Assembly: GCF_030272615.1 (NCBI RefSeq)
Contig: NC_081414.1
Span: 810,377,069-810,441,068 of the forward strand
From: Cryptomeria japonica
Lineage: Eukaryota > Streptophyta > Pinopsida > Cupressales > Cupressaceae
Length of the DNA: 64,000 nt
Direction of reading: 5' to 3'
Part shown: positions 11,184 through 22,699 of the stretch, in pieces
Position numbering within the stretch: position 1 is the stretch's first letter
How the letters are laid out: every line of letters begins with the position of its first letter
Notes under the pieces: model-generated
Told to the model about the DNA's origin: nothing
Seen by the model: the letters and a program-made list of their open reading frames with translations, nothing else
The model's database searches: none
Made by a program: the position numbers and the translations under genes

Positions 11184-13273
11184 TGTTGATAATTTGAAGG
11201 AATTTACTATGTGTTGCATTGATGTTTGTCATTGATGTCAACACTAGCTTATTTGGTTTTCTACCGGATTCTGGTAGAGTGGTTGGACTTTGATGATGAT
11301 CAGGAGATTTGTCTCTGATATATTATGATTGGTAGAATTGGTTTAGTTTGGTCATTCATGTGGTTCAGATGCTTGTCACATTTAGTTGATTTGGGATATG
11401 GTGATCCAAAAGCTATCATATATTCTATGAAGCCTTTTGGTTACCGGTAAGGGTTCTACTAGGAGAGCTTTATTGAAGATCTTTTGATGAATTCAATAAG
11501 TGGTGTTGGTGCAGCTTCTAGAAGGTTTTTAGGATAATGATGGTTATTTTGTTTGTGTTCCAATTGATCAATGGTATTTCATTTGGCTTATGGTGACCTA
11601 TTTTAGGTTTGATCTTATTCTGCTAGGTTATGGACTAGTTTATAAAATGTGTTAGTGGATGCTCCTGATGCGTTACCAGTTGGATTTATTATCTGGTTAA
11701 TGTTGTTTCGGTCTTAGGACAACTTGGATTATCATTGGTTTGCGGGTTTATCTAATAGATTTATTATATCATCTTTTAGGTGGCCAACCTAATTGCTTAG
11801 GTCCCGAGTTCGTATAAATATGATGTAAGATCTCTTTGTAGATCGGGGTCGTGGTTATGGGATTAGCTGTGTGTGAATAAATTTGTAATCATATGCAGAG
11901 GAGTTGGTCAATCATAGGTTATCAAATTGGGTTTGTGTAAGAGTTTTAAGACCTCTGTCATTGAGCTTAACCGAAACTGTACTTAGGCATAGGAGATGCT
12001 ATTCTTGCAGTTCATTCTTCTTTTTGAATTGTAATCTAGATTATTTTTGTAGTCAGTGAGGCTCCTTTGTGATGAGTAGTGCGCTCTAAGCTGTTGGCCT
12101 TCTTGCATGTGCAGGCCACTTATTGTAATCAAACACTTACTGCATAAGTATTGAACTCCAATTAAATTTGAAATCATTGCAATTTATCCTGTCATAACGT
12201 CCCCAATACGGGACTGTCAAAAACTCGATACCAAAACTATTAAACTTTCTCCATGAAATTCGATAACTATTGCATTTTTTTTTAAAACATATAAACGATG
12301 TACTCCTTTGAAAACAAATATAGGCATCTACACAAATCAAAACATAATTTCTTTAACCTCGGTTGTTAATTTCAAACACAACTGATTACAATGAACAATA
12401 TCACTCCAATGAAACCTGATTCCATTCTCTGGTCTGTTCTTTCATAGAAACTGAAACATCAAAATATGGTAATCCATTAATAAAATAACTTCTTGAAACT
12501 CGGTTCTCATTCAAACTCGGGACTGAGCAAGCTGATTAATAAGCTATTAACTCCAATCATGCCATTCATGGTTTTGATAACAAAGAGATTGCAATTCAAT
12601 AAATGAACTTTCATAAACTTCGAACAGTCAAAGAGACAATCGAATGTAGATACAAAATGTTAATTTATTCAATCTTTGTATTACATTGCCTACATTGATT
12701 TCTCTTTCCCCTCCATTCTATTCGACTCCACGCAACCCTACTTCACCACTGCTCCCCTCAATTTTGTAAATTGCAGACATAAAGAGCTTTCAAAACCGAT
12801 AACTAACTCACAACCAACTAATTTCTAAATTCCGACAAATAACTCAACATGACCGATGTAAAACCCCAAGTGTTTAGTCTTCTAAAGACACTTAAAATAC
12901 TACTAAACCTTAATCATGATATGGACCCGATTATATCAAATTTGACTATAAAGATATAACAAATCCTAAGATAATATGAAATAAACTCCAAATGTTTCTA
13001 GAACTGTCATATTGAAGACATTAATGTGAGGCTCCTGCATCATACTTATGTGGTTTTTCCCTTTACCGGGTTTTCCACGTATAAATCTTGGTGTTATATT
13101 TTGTGGATGCATGGTATTTGGTTTATGGCTTATGTCTATGCTTAAATAATATATATGTTATTTTGGTATTTGTCTTATGCATTCTGGTAAAAGGTTTTGT
13201 GTTCTTAAAGTTTCATAATCTGTTAACAACTGATTCAGCCCCCCTTCTTAGTTATTCACCAGTTATCATAACA
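11184..13273 (+). repeat. 3' LTR of copia B, interrupted
   Basis: It starts TGTTGATAATTTG and ends CAGTTATCATAACA. Comparison with the 5' remnant shows extra DNA from about 12154 to 13030. The LTR resumes at TGGTTTTTCCCTTTACC. The conserved hairpin block lies at 12096-12117. Confidence 0.82.
12154..13030. other. Unclassified ~0.9 kb insertion in the 3' LTR of copia B
   Basis: It is absent from the 5' LTR remnant. It is AT-rich with no credible ORF. It contains TGTCATAACGTCCCCAATAC near 12190 and AGGCTCCTGCATCA at its right end, which have the feel of a gypsy-type solo LTR, but matching target duplications were not found. The edges carry CATAAGTAT and its inverse ATACTTATG (12144 and 13042), possibly by chance. 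Confidence 0.45.
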
Positions 13274-13917
13274 GTTGTTCCCTAGTGGATATCAAATATA
13301 CCTCTATTGTCCCTTCATCCTCAACACCCTTGTAGGGATATAAATCAACAAATTAAAGATATGACAAATGTCCATGTCTAGAGGAAGGTTTATCTCATAG
13401 ACATTAGCTGAAAACTTTCTGAGAATCTTAAAGTGACCTATCCTCTTCATTTTGAATTTTTTTTGGTGTGTAGGAAATATTTCTCCCCTAAGATGTGCGA
13501 AAACAAGATCAACCACCTAAAAATGAAACCCCCTCTACTTCTTATCAGCATATTGTTTTTATTGTTGAGTACTACCTTCTATGTTTAGTTTAACCTCTTT
13601 GTGAAGGTCTTGAATGAATTTAGAGAAGTTTTCTCCATTTTCACTTCTCCTTTCCAAATCACCAAGATCATTAAGTTCAAATACACCCCTAGGATGCATT
13701 CCATTAACAATATAGAATGGGTTGAAACTTGTACTTCTATTTAGTGAATCATTATAGGCAAAATCAGCCTAGGCTAAGGCCATATCCAAACTTCCCAATG
13801 TGTTACAAACTAGAAAACTTGACATATTACCCACAATTTATCCAAAGTACTCCCAAAGTTTTGTACAAATCCGTGTCTCTATCATACTATATTCCTTGGT
13901 ATCACTAGTCCTCTTAC
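13274..13917 (-). pseudogene. Integrase C-terminal part of gypsy element K
   Basis: Read on the minus strand, this continues the K polyprotein beyond the copy C insertion. It has the end of the integrase core (ADFAYNDSLNRSTSFNPFYI, a typical Ty3/gypsy stretch) and the C-terminal module DLVFAHLRGEIFP...FKMKRIGHFKILRKF...YEINLP. Several stops are present. Beyond 13274 the 3' LTR expected for K is absent and copia B abuts instead. Confidence 0.88.
13913..13917. repeat. Target-site duplication, left of copy C (CTTAC)
   Basis: CTTAC precedes the TGTTGG start of the 5' LTR. The identical CTTAC follows the 3' LTR at 20463-20467, where the K sequence resumes. Confidence 0.93.
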
Positions 13918-14843
13918 TGTTGGCATTATACACTCAGATGAGAATGGTAGATGTTGTCATTGATGGAAACAAAGTGGAAACAAGGTTCAAAAAGGTTTCA
14001 TAGGTTCAATTGGCAACATAATTCACCTACCGAAACTGATAGATACAACAAGGTTTATTCACACCGGCATCCAGTTTACACTGGCAACAGATCATACCGA
14101 CATCCAAAGCCGACTTGGTAGTAATATTGTTCATGTAATGTAAATTGTAATTGTATAGCCAACATAATGAATTGTAAAGACTCATATATGTATGAGATCT
14201 TGTAGGTCATTTTAAATGAAGTAGGAAATGAAATGTGTGTATGTAAGTGGTATATGTGATAAGATAGAGATATGATACCAGATAATTGTATATGCACTTT
14301 GATGTGTTTATCTTGAGAGCTTATAAGAAGAAAAGTAGAGCGAAGACTATTCTTGTGTAAGCAGAATCATTTACCAGCAAGGTTTTTGGCAGATGTATCA
14401 GACAGAGCTTAAACCGGTACTGAATCTAGCATTGTAGATGCTATTTTGAAGCAGTACATTGTTATTGGATTTAACCATCCAATTGTGTAGTTAGTGAGAC
14501 TCCATTTTTGTTGTTGAGAAATGTGCTCTAGGCAGTTGGCCTTCCTGCATGTGCAGGCCCCAATTGTACTAAGTAATATTTATTCATATTGGTCAGTGAG
14601 TAAATATTGTGGGTCACAAATCCCATCGATGTTTTTTCGTCATCGGGTTTCCTCGCCAAAATATCTGTGTTATGGTGTGCATTGATGCTAATTCTTTTAT
14701 TTCTCTTTATTGCATTATTGTTTTCTTACCGGTATATTAATTTCAGTTATAGAATTGTAATTAAGTTTAAATATTTCATCTACTGGTTTGACACTGATTC
14801 ACCCCCCCTCCCAGTGTCTTTGGGATTAACCAAGTATCTAACA
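13918..14843 (+). repeat. 5' LTR of copy C
   Basis: 926 bases, TGTTGGCATTATACACTC...AAGTATCTAACA. It contains the hairpin block GGCCTTCCTGCATGTGCAGG at 14538 and the CACCCCCCCTCCCAG run shortly before the end. A CTCATATATGTATGAGATC palindromic stretch lies near 14180. Confidence 0.92.
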
Positions 14844-14844
14844 A

Positions 14845-14861
14845 TTGGTATCAAACCCTGG
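14845..14861 (+). other. Primer binding site of copy C
   Basis: TTGGTATCAAACCCTGG begins one base after the LTR. It matches the initiator-Met tRNA type TGGTATCAGAGC with small changes. Copy D keeps the exact TGGTATCAGAGC. Confidence 0.85.
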
Positions 14862-14914
14862 TCTTGTATTTACAAAAGCCTAACAACTTGAGGAAAATTA
14901 TGAAACTGACACTG

Positions 14915-16030
14915 ATGGAAAGTTTGAGACAACAAATGGAAGCGGATCTTGAAGATTTTGATGAAGAAAAATTGAAGAATATCAAACTGGAAGAAGAACT
15001 TAGATCTGCTTAGGAATTCATCAAAGCACTTCAAGAAAACCTGGTCATAGCACAAAATAAGAGAAAAGAATTACATGTGAAACTACAAAAACAAGATGAT
15101 GAAGAAAAAGAAACTCTCAGAGATATTGTAGAGAAACTGAGACAAGAGAACAATAACATGAAGAATGAGATGCAAGATTTAACCATGAGACTATGTAAGG
15201 ATATTGAAGATAGAAAGAAGAATTAGGAAGATTTGGTCAGATGACTTAATGAAAGATCAGATGAATCTCTAAGGCTTATTTATGAAAATGATATGATTAA
15301 AACAAAGTTGATTCAAATGCAACATGAGAAAGAGGAACTTATGAGATACGTTAGCATTCTAGAAGGTGAGTTGGTCGCTGCAAATGAATACAAGGACAAA
15401 TTCAAAAAGAGTTTAGACAAGCTTGATGATATGCTGAAAAGTCAAAAACCTGATGGAGAAACAGTTGGACTTGGATTTGAACATGGAGAAAGTTCTGGAA
15501 TTGCAAACAATCATGATCACAACAAACCGGTAAGGCAACCCAATGCTTATAAATTCAATGGTAAATGTTTTAATTGCAATAAATTTGGTCATAGAGCAAA
15601 TCAGTGTAGATTTAGGAATAATCAGAATACAAACTTATCTACCAGTCAATGTTCCAAATGCAATAAACATGGTCATAACTCAAACAATTGTAGAATGAAT
15701 GTAAAATTCTATGCTTGTGGTAGATTTGGACATCTCTCTAATAAATGCAGAACTCAAACTGGGCAAGGTTATGGAAAAGCTATTCAAAGAAACAATGTAA
15801 CCTATTATGCATGTAACAAGATTGGGCATATTGCAAGATTTTGCAAAAGAAAGAATGTACCGACAAACAATAGAGGATATAATGAAAAAGGCAAGGAAAA
15901 AGTGAATGAAATCAAGCAAGAATTCTCTAAACAATGGGTCAAGAAGAGAGATCAGAGAAATGATGAATCTGGCTTTGCACCAACAGAACAGAGCAATCCT
16001 GCACCGACAGGAGATTCTTCATCTAACTAA
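14915..16030 (+). pseudogene. ORF1 of copy C: coiled coil plus four-knuckle Gag-like protein
   Basis: A 371-residue frame runs from ATG 14915 to TAA 16028, broken by TAG 15011, TAG 15224 and TGA 15242. Residues 1-175 are a charged heptad-rich coiled coil (IKLEEELRSA, EKEELMRYVSILEGEL). Then come a linker and four knuckle-like motifs: CFNCNKFGHRANQC, CSKCNKHGHNSNNC, a degenerate FYACGRFGHLSNKC, and YYACNKIGHIARFC (both of the latter lack the first Cys). The tail is basic and then Pro/Ser-rich. Copy D has the same layout. Coiled coil plus knuckles suggests self-assembly and RNA binding like a Gag, but there is no recognisable copia capsid domain. Confidence 0.85.
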
Positions 16031-16194
16031 GGAATAATCCTTAGTGGTAAGGAAACTAATTGAAGATCTTTCATTTTACCCTCAGATGGTGGTAAGAAGT
16101 CATAATTCTTCTTTACCGACACATATGTTGAGTATTCACTTAACTGACAAAGCATTTAATACGGTTGTTAAGTTAACTTTTTGGTTATAAAGTA

Positions 16195-19100
16195 TTGAAA
16201 TTTCTCATTTCGACTTACCAAGATTTCAAGTATTCAAAGAGCGCAGAAGTTGAGCATCGACATTCAAGAAGTGAAGAAACAAATATTTTTCAGGGCATCC
16301 AAGGTTTTCACTTAAAAGACAAACAAGGTGTAGTCAAACTGGAACACAAGATTGTGGAAGATTTAGGGTTCGTTGACATCCTTCATATGCCTAAATTTTC
16401 AGATGAGATTTTCCATTATGTTCTTAGAAGAATTCATGGTGAATTTTTATGGCTAGACTTAGTTTTCAAAATCGCTAAGGAAGCAATTAGGGTTGTTACT
16501 AGTTTACCTTCTACCAACACTAGGCCTGAGAAGAAAAATAAACTTCCAAACAAAGAGGTTATGAACTTAACCAATGCTACATCAGATAATAGATCACTCA
16601 GGGTTAGCGATATAACTGATAACAATGTGAAATATGCTAGTATGGTTATTGGATACAAAGTTGCTCATACAAATAGGCTGAATTTTATTTCTAGTTTATG
16701 CAGTCATAGTGCTTATGAGATGATAATGAACAATGCTCAAATTGACATTTGTGAGTGGTTGAAAGATGAACTATTAAAAAATTTGGATAAGATCAAAGGT
16801 GATAAGAAGGGAACCTTCAAATTTGGAAATTTGATTGTATGTTTAATGATATACTTCTCAAAGGAGATTCCCAGTATAGGCCACAAAGACTTTGCCTATG
16901 ATATTTCTTTTGGAAAACAGATTAAGGAGACAATTATCGGCATAGGTTCAGAAGGAGACAAGCAAGTAAAGGAATATTTCAAAAACTTTCAAGCTAAAAT
17001 GAAGCAAAGGGAAAGAATCCCTCTGAATATTGTTGATAAATATGACAGACAAATATGCTTTGTTATTAAGAGAGATGAAGAATGGATGGATGCAGTTAGA
17101 CCTAGAACTCCCTAGGTAACTCAGATGGGTTATGAAGTGGATTCAAACATTCTGGAATCTTATGCCAAGATACTCCTAGATGCTCCGCCGAAACTAATAG
17201 AGAAGATCTTTGGCAATGCTAAAACAATTGAAAAAGATGTTGAAATTTAGAAGTAGAGGAAGAAAAGAGATAAAATATTGAAAGATGCTTCAAAGTTTGT
17301 TGAATTTGTTACAAAGAGATTGTTGAAACTTGATCCGATGAGTGGTGTTGGTGCACAAGAAATAAAATTAGAACAACAACCAGTAGCACATATTTCTCCT
17401 GTGGCTACCTCATCTAAGTCTGATAATGACAAGGCTACAGAATTCAAAAGGGTGGATAGGAAGAAGAGAAAATCCTCACTAGCACCTGCTCCATCACCTA
17501 AGAAAATAAGGATTCTAAGAAAGAAACAACAGGCTGTGAGATAGCCCAGTGGTCCCAAGAAGAAGGTCACAGAGAAGAAATCGGAACAAAAGGTATTAGA
17601 TACTCTTTCACCAAAAGACCTTGTAAATGAAATAACTCGGGATGGAAATCTTGGAAATGTTAGTAAGTTCTATCATTCTTTCAAAGATTCTGATAAGGAT
17701 ACCATTGATGAGAGTATAATTTTGTACTTAGATATATATAAGAAAGTTCTTATTGAAGTCATTCATGTTCTCCCTAATGACTTATATATGAGACTTGAAG
17801 CTAAAAGAAGGTCTACTATGGAATTGGATAAGAAATTGAAGGTTGAAGCATTGTTGACTGTTCATCCAGTTAAATCTAGACAAAAAATTGATGAATTAAT
17901 AGCTGAAGCTAACAAAACTATTTTTGCAAGTGGTCACTAACAAGTAAGCCTCATGGATGGCAGAATGAAGGAAATAGAAGATGAGACAACAGATAAATGG
18001 GATATTTTATTTGTGGAAAAAGAGAAAAGAGAAGAAAAGAAAGACAAAAGGTCGACAAATCTTTTACTAAGGTATACCAAAAAGGAGATAAAGGAAAGAA
18101 TAAGGTTGACAGTGTACCTGACTTCACAATAAAGATAACTTACCCCCACCAACTCAGGACACCCCCCCGGTAGTATTAGAGACACCGACAGATGTGCAGA
18201 ATCAGCCTGAAGAGAATTCAGAGGAAGTGAAAGAAGATGATATTGATCCATGTCAAATATTCTATTCACAATGAATGTTGACACTCAAGACATCAATATT
18301 GTAATGGATAAGGAAATTGCTGAGGAAAAGAAATCAGAATATATCACAGTTGACACTCAACAGAATGTTGAGATACTGATAGAAAAAGAACAAGAACAAA
18401 CAAAATCTGAACCAGTAGAGAATAAGAATGAGAGTAAGGATGAGAATAAGGAAGTGGTTAAGGTGGTTGAATAGGTATCTAGAGAAGAGAAGAAACTTAA
18501 TGTAGAACCTAGCACTTCTCCCAGTACTTCGATTGTGGACTTCAGACTGACAACTGTCATTGATGTATTATTGGATTCTATAAACAAGATAACTGAATGC
18601 AATGCCTTAGTATTTAAGGCTATTGATGACTCTTTGCCGATTTTGCAAATGATTACGTCAACGTGCAAGGTAGATCACATTGTTGGCTCAATAGGTAAAT
18701 TGGACACATTGTCCAAATTCATCTCTACTAACATTCATACATTAGACAAAATAAATGAGGAAACTATTCAAGAAAGAGTAAATAAAGAAAAGGAAGAATT
18801 CCTTGATAAAATAATAAAGGATTGTAATCATTGTATTGATTCATTGCTATCGGCTTTGAATTCCACTATTTTGGAATATAAGGAATTGTACAGGGAAGTT
18901 TGCAAACCTCATCATTTAACTGAAGATATTGATGATCAAATCAAGAAAACTCAGAAAGAGATTGATGATATTGTAGATAACATAATTGGTTCTTCGAAAC
19001 TAAAATCAGTCTTAGATTAGGAAATAGCTATTCATGGAGAGAAAATTGAAAATTTGGAAAGAGAGAAAGCAAGGTTGAAGATGAAAACCCAAGAGTTGAA

Positions 19101-19329
19101 GAATAAAATTGGTCCAAGATTGGATAATCTATTAACACACCAGAATGAACTATCCAAGGAAACAATTCAAGGAGATAGATCAATGGAATAAAAAATGTAC
19201 TATCTTACCGGGATGATCAGGCAGAATGAAGCAATAATTACCGACAATACAAAATTCCCGCAGGGTCTTAACTTTGTTTTGGCGGATATTTTTTAGATTG
19301 TACATAACAAACTACAGGTGTCTAGGTAA
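16195..19329 (+). pseudogene. ORF2 of copy C: large enzyme-less retroelement protein
   Basis: The frame is kept from 16195 to TAA 19327, except for a compensated frameshifted stretch at about 18060-18250. In-frame stops are TAG 17113, 17248, 17254, 17542, 18472, 19018 and 19294, and TAA 17938 and 19189. The conserved N domain reads RIHGEFLWLDLVFKIAKEA, VVTSLPST, NVKYASMVIGY, ICEWLKDELLKNLDKIKGD, KFGNLIVCLMIYF, IVDKYDRQICFVIKRDEEWM. A basic linker (KKRKSSLAPAPSPKKIRI) and a coiled-coil tail follow. The start is damaged: the region equivalent to the first ~60 codons of copy D is missing or scrambled, so 16195 is only the first traceable codon. Its function is unknown. Confidence 0.82.
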
Positions 19330-19530
19330 TTTTTGAATTTTTTTGAGACTTTTGACATCCTTTGTCATTGATGTCAAAGGGGGAGTGGTATAATGAGAAA
19401 AATGTACAGAGTAAGGCATGGTAACAAGTGAACATAAGGAGATAATTTTCTCAGGGGGAGCACTTTCAGTTTTCGATTTCAGTTTTTGATTTTTCTCATG
19501 AGTGTTTTCATCAATGCCAAAGGGAGAGAT
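19330..19530 (+). other. 3' spacer and purine tract of copy C
   Basis: This non-coding stretch has internal purine blocks AAAGGGGGAG (about 19377) and AGGGGGAG, and the terminal tract AAAGGGAGAGAT (19519-19530) abutting TGTTGG. The layout parallels the 3' region of copia B. Confidence 0.8.
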
Positions 19531-20462
19531 TGTTGGAATTATACACTCAGATGAGAATGGTAGATGTTGTAATTGATGACAACAAAGTGGCAACAAGGCT
19601 CAACAATGTTTCACAAGTTCAACCAGAAATAGACTTCACCTACCGGCACCGATAGATACAACAAGGTTTAATCACACTGGCATCCAGGTTACATCGACAA
19701 CAGATCATACCAGCATCCAAAACTGACCTGGCAATAATATTGTTTATGTAATGTAAATTGTAATTGTATGGCTGACATGATGTATTGTAAAGACTCATAT
19801 ATGTATGAGATCTTGTAGGTCATTTGAACTGAAGTAGGTAATGACATATGTGTATGTAAGCGGTATATGTGATAAGATAGGGATATGATACCAGATAATT
19901 GTATATGCACTTTTATGTGTTTATCTTGAGAGGGAATAATAAGCAGAGTAGAGCGAAGACTATTCTATGTAAGCAAAATCATTTACCAACAAGGTTTTTG
20001 GTAGAGGTATCAGACAGTGCTTAAACTGGTACTAAATCCAGCATTGCAGATTCTATTTTGAAGTAGTACATTGTTATTGGATTTCACCATCAAATTGTGT
20101 AGTCAGTGGGACTCCTTTTTTGTTGTTGAGTAGTGAGCTCTAGGCAGTTGGCCTTCCTGCATGTGCAAGCCCCTATTGTACTAAGTAATATTTTTTCATA
20201 TTGGCCAGTGAGTAAATATTGTGGTTCACAAATTGCATAGAGGTTTTTCCCTCACCGGGTTTCCTCACCAAAATATCTGTGTTATGGTATGCATTGATGT
20301 TGATTCTTTTGTTTCTCTTTATTGCATTATTGTTTGCTTACCAGTATATTAATTCCAATCACATAATTGCAATTAAGTTTAAATATTTCATCTACCGGTC
20401 TGACACTGATTCACCCCCTTCCCCTCCTCTCAGTATCTTTGAGATTAACCAAGTATCTAACA
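19531..20462 (+). repeat. 3' LTR of copy C
   Basis: 932 bases from TGTTGGAATTATACACTC to AAGTATCTAACA. The hairpin block is at 20150-20171. Its end directly precedes the second CTTAC target copy. Confidence 0.92.
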
Positions 20463-20968
20463 CTTACAACAAATAAAATGAACCATGTTAGAGAGCCTAT
20501 CCATAAATAAAAATATAGAAGCATTACCTCTTTGATTCCTAGGAAAACCCATAACAAAATACATACCTATAGAATCCCATGGTCTAGATAGAACTAGTAA
20601 CATGGTTGGTATAGACTTGTATTTTGACTACACCTCTTTCCATGTTGGCATACTCTTCATCTATCCAGATACTTCCTCACATTAGATTGCATGCTTAGCC
20701 AATAATAATCTATACTCAACTATAAGTACTATCCTCTACAAAATATTGTTACGAGTAGTCACAATGTTTTTCTGCCAAGAGATTCTCTCATTGACCCTCT
20801 AAGCATGTAGAATCACTTTCCTTTGAACAAAAAAACCTCTTTCAACATAAAATTAACCCATGCTCCTCCACCTCTATTGATAGGACTACTACAATCTTTA
20901 TATGCTTCCTTTAAATTAAGATCATTCACTTATAGACCCTTCAAGCTCTCAAAACCAACACTATTAGC
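20463..20968 (-). pseudogene. Integrase N-terminal part of gypsy K
   Basis: This is a decayed stretch between RNase H and the copy C insertion. Pieces such as KEVMLLYFYLWI and the position in the polyprotein place it in the integrase zinc-binding and core start, but the HHCC residues cannot be read with confidence because of stops and shifts. Confidence 0.6.
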
Positions 20969-22150
20969 TTAAATTTCATGTAACAACAAACTACTTTGTC
21001 TTAATGCATTAATAACCTTATTTTCTTTCCGACTCTTATGTTTCAACACAAAATTAGAAATTTGAAGGTATTCCACCCAATTTGCATGCCTTTGGCTCAG
21101 TTTGTGTTGGTTGTTAATGAATTGTAGTGCATCGTTATCTGTGTAGACAATAGACTCTTTAGGAAGCAAGTAATACCTCTACTTTTAAAGATTCTACTAA
21201 TCTATTAAAACGATGAAGAACAACCCCTATTGTGAAGCCACTAGCATCAAATTAAACCTAGAATAGTTTGCTAAAATTAGGTAGCACAAGTATAGGTTGT
21301 CCAATTGCCCTTTGTTTAAGAAATTTGAATCTCCTCTTAACCTCTTTATTCCATTCAAACTTCTTCTTATTCCCTTTGATTGTGTCAAGTATGAGAGCAA
21401 CTATATGACTAAAAAATTTATAAATTTCCTATAAAAACTAACAACTAGATGAAAACTCTTTACCTCAAATGCACTCTTGGCTATAGGTCAATTAATAATT
21501 GCATGTATGTTCTCCTTATGCATTTTAAAACCATCCTTGGATACTACAACACCTAAATAAATCAATTCAGTCTTCATAAACACACATGTTTAAAGATTGA
21601 TCAACAACTTCTCTTCATGTAATTTTATGATAACCAACCTTAAATGTTGTTGATGTTCTTCCTTAAACCTACAAAAAATGAAAATATCACCAATATATAC
21701 TATAAAAAACTTTCCTAGAAATGGTTTTAAGACTTCATTCACATGCCTCATAAAAGTGTTTGGTGCATTCGTTAGACCAAAGGGCATAGCGAACAACTCA
21801 TCAATTCATCATTAAATTTTTAAATGTTGTCTTCCACTCATCACTAGGTTTGATCCTAATATGGTGATAGCCACATTTAAAATTATTCTTTTAAAAATAC
21901 ATAGAGCCACTTAAACAATTCATTGCATCATTAATCATTGGTATAGGAAACCTATATTTGCTAGTAATCTTATTAATGGCACTAGAATCCATGCATATTA
22001 TCAAATCCTTGGGAAAATCAGTTATCACAATATCTATGTGCTCTTTAAATATTTTTTTTGTCTGCTTAGGTAATCAATTCAACTTCATAGAGGTAGGCAC
22101 AATCTTAGGCTTGAGTACCAAAGCAAATCTTGCTTCTTCATCCTTCATAG
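20969..22150 (-). pseudogene. Reverse transcriptase and RNase H of gypsy K
   Basis: The minus-strand reading gives the Ty3/gypsy RT blocks: SKYRFPIPMINDAMNCLSG (about 21940), FAMPFGLTNAPNTFMRHVNE (21740-21800), and the catalytic box as FFIVYIGDIFIF, where the usual YxDD is YIGD, so one catalytic Asp is Gly. GxxLYLGVVVSKDG-like residues follow. RNase H at 20969-21200 reads SIVYTDNDALQFINNQHKLSQRHANWVEYLQ...FVLKHKSRKENKVINAL. Stops are frequent. The family assignment is secure; the element cannot be active. Confidence 0.9.
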
Positions 22151-22423
22151 CATGTAGAAATTATTTTTTAGTTACTAAAATTATTTCTCTATTACTTCTA
22201 CTATTGTTGTCCTCTTCATGTTCTTCCAAAACAAGGTAGCTAGATACCATCCTTCTCAAAATTATAAGTGTTATTCCTTCCATTATGTATCAATTTCTAG
22301 TCAAACTATCACGGTCTACCAAACAAAAACATGATACATATCCATAGCCATGATATAACATGTGAAACTATCATTATACCTTCCTATTTGAAATTCTACG
22401 AAGTCCTATTCATCTACCAACAA

Positions 22424-22654
22424 CTAATGACCCTTTTGTAACCAAGAAACCTTGTAATGGGTACAATGTTTAGTTTTGTCCAAGCCTTCTTTATTCACTA
22501 TGTTCATAGCCACAATATTATTATTACTTCTATTGTCTATAATAATTTTGTAGAACTTATCTTTTACCTTGCACTTTATATTGAATAATTCTCTTTGTTG
22601 TACCAATTCATGACTCTCTTTTGGTGGTTTCAATAACACTCTTTTAAACAACAA
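22424..22654 (-). pseudogene. Aspartic protease region of gypsy K
   Basis: The reading LFNIKCKVKDKFYKIIIDNRSNNNIVAMNIV corresponds to the retropepsin region of Ty3/gypsy elements. The catalytic D-S/T-G is degraded to DNR. It sits between the gag knuckle and RT, as expected. Confidence 0.75.
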
Positions 22655-22699
22655 AGAATATCATATCTTAGGTTCCTCATTGTTATGAGAAAGTAAATC

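Larger units (their letters stand above)
5994..13273 (+). mobile_element. Decayed Ty1/copia LTR retrotransposon B
   Basis: It carries a 5' LTR remnant, primer site, gag, protease, integrase, RT and RNase H in the copia order, then a purine tract and 3' LTR. The 5' LTR has lost its first ~650 bases at the junction with copy A, so no target duplication can be read. The left end of gypsy element K begins directly after the 3' LTR. Many stops and frameshifts make it non-functional. Its primer site, internal GGGGGAG blocks and LTR hairpin block are shared with copies C and D. Confidence 0.92.
13918..20462 (+). mobile_element. Non-autonomous LTR retroelement, complete copy C
   Basis: This is a 6,545-base element with both LTRs, primer site, ORF1 (coiled coil plus knuckles), ORF2, purine tract and a 5-base target duplication CTTAC. 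It is inserted in the integrase region of gypsy element K. The two LTRs differ visibly at many positions in the first 150 bases, so it is an old insertion. No protease, integrase, RT or RNase H is encoded, and the gap between ORF2 and the 3' LTR (about 200 bases) leaves no room for a lost pol. Confidence 0.93.

Noticed and set aside
13042-13050. CATAAGTAT/ATACTTATG inverted pair as terminal repeats of the 12154-13030 insertion
   Set aside because: It is only nine bases, off the exact edges, and AT-rich, so it may be chance.
14607-14891. Hydrophobic ORF (94 codons) at the end of the copy C LTR, with relatives at 20219, 55698 and 61565
   Set aside because: It recurs because the LTR recurs, and it ends in the primer-site region. 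The conservation is that of the LTR, not of a protein, and frames differ in length.
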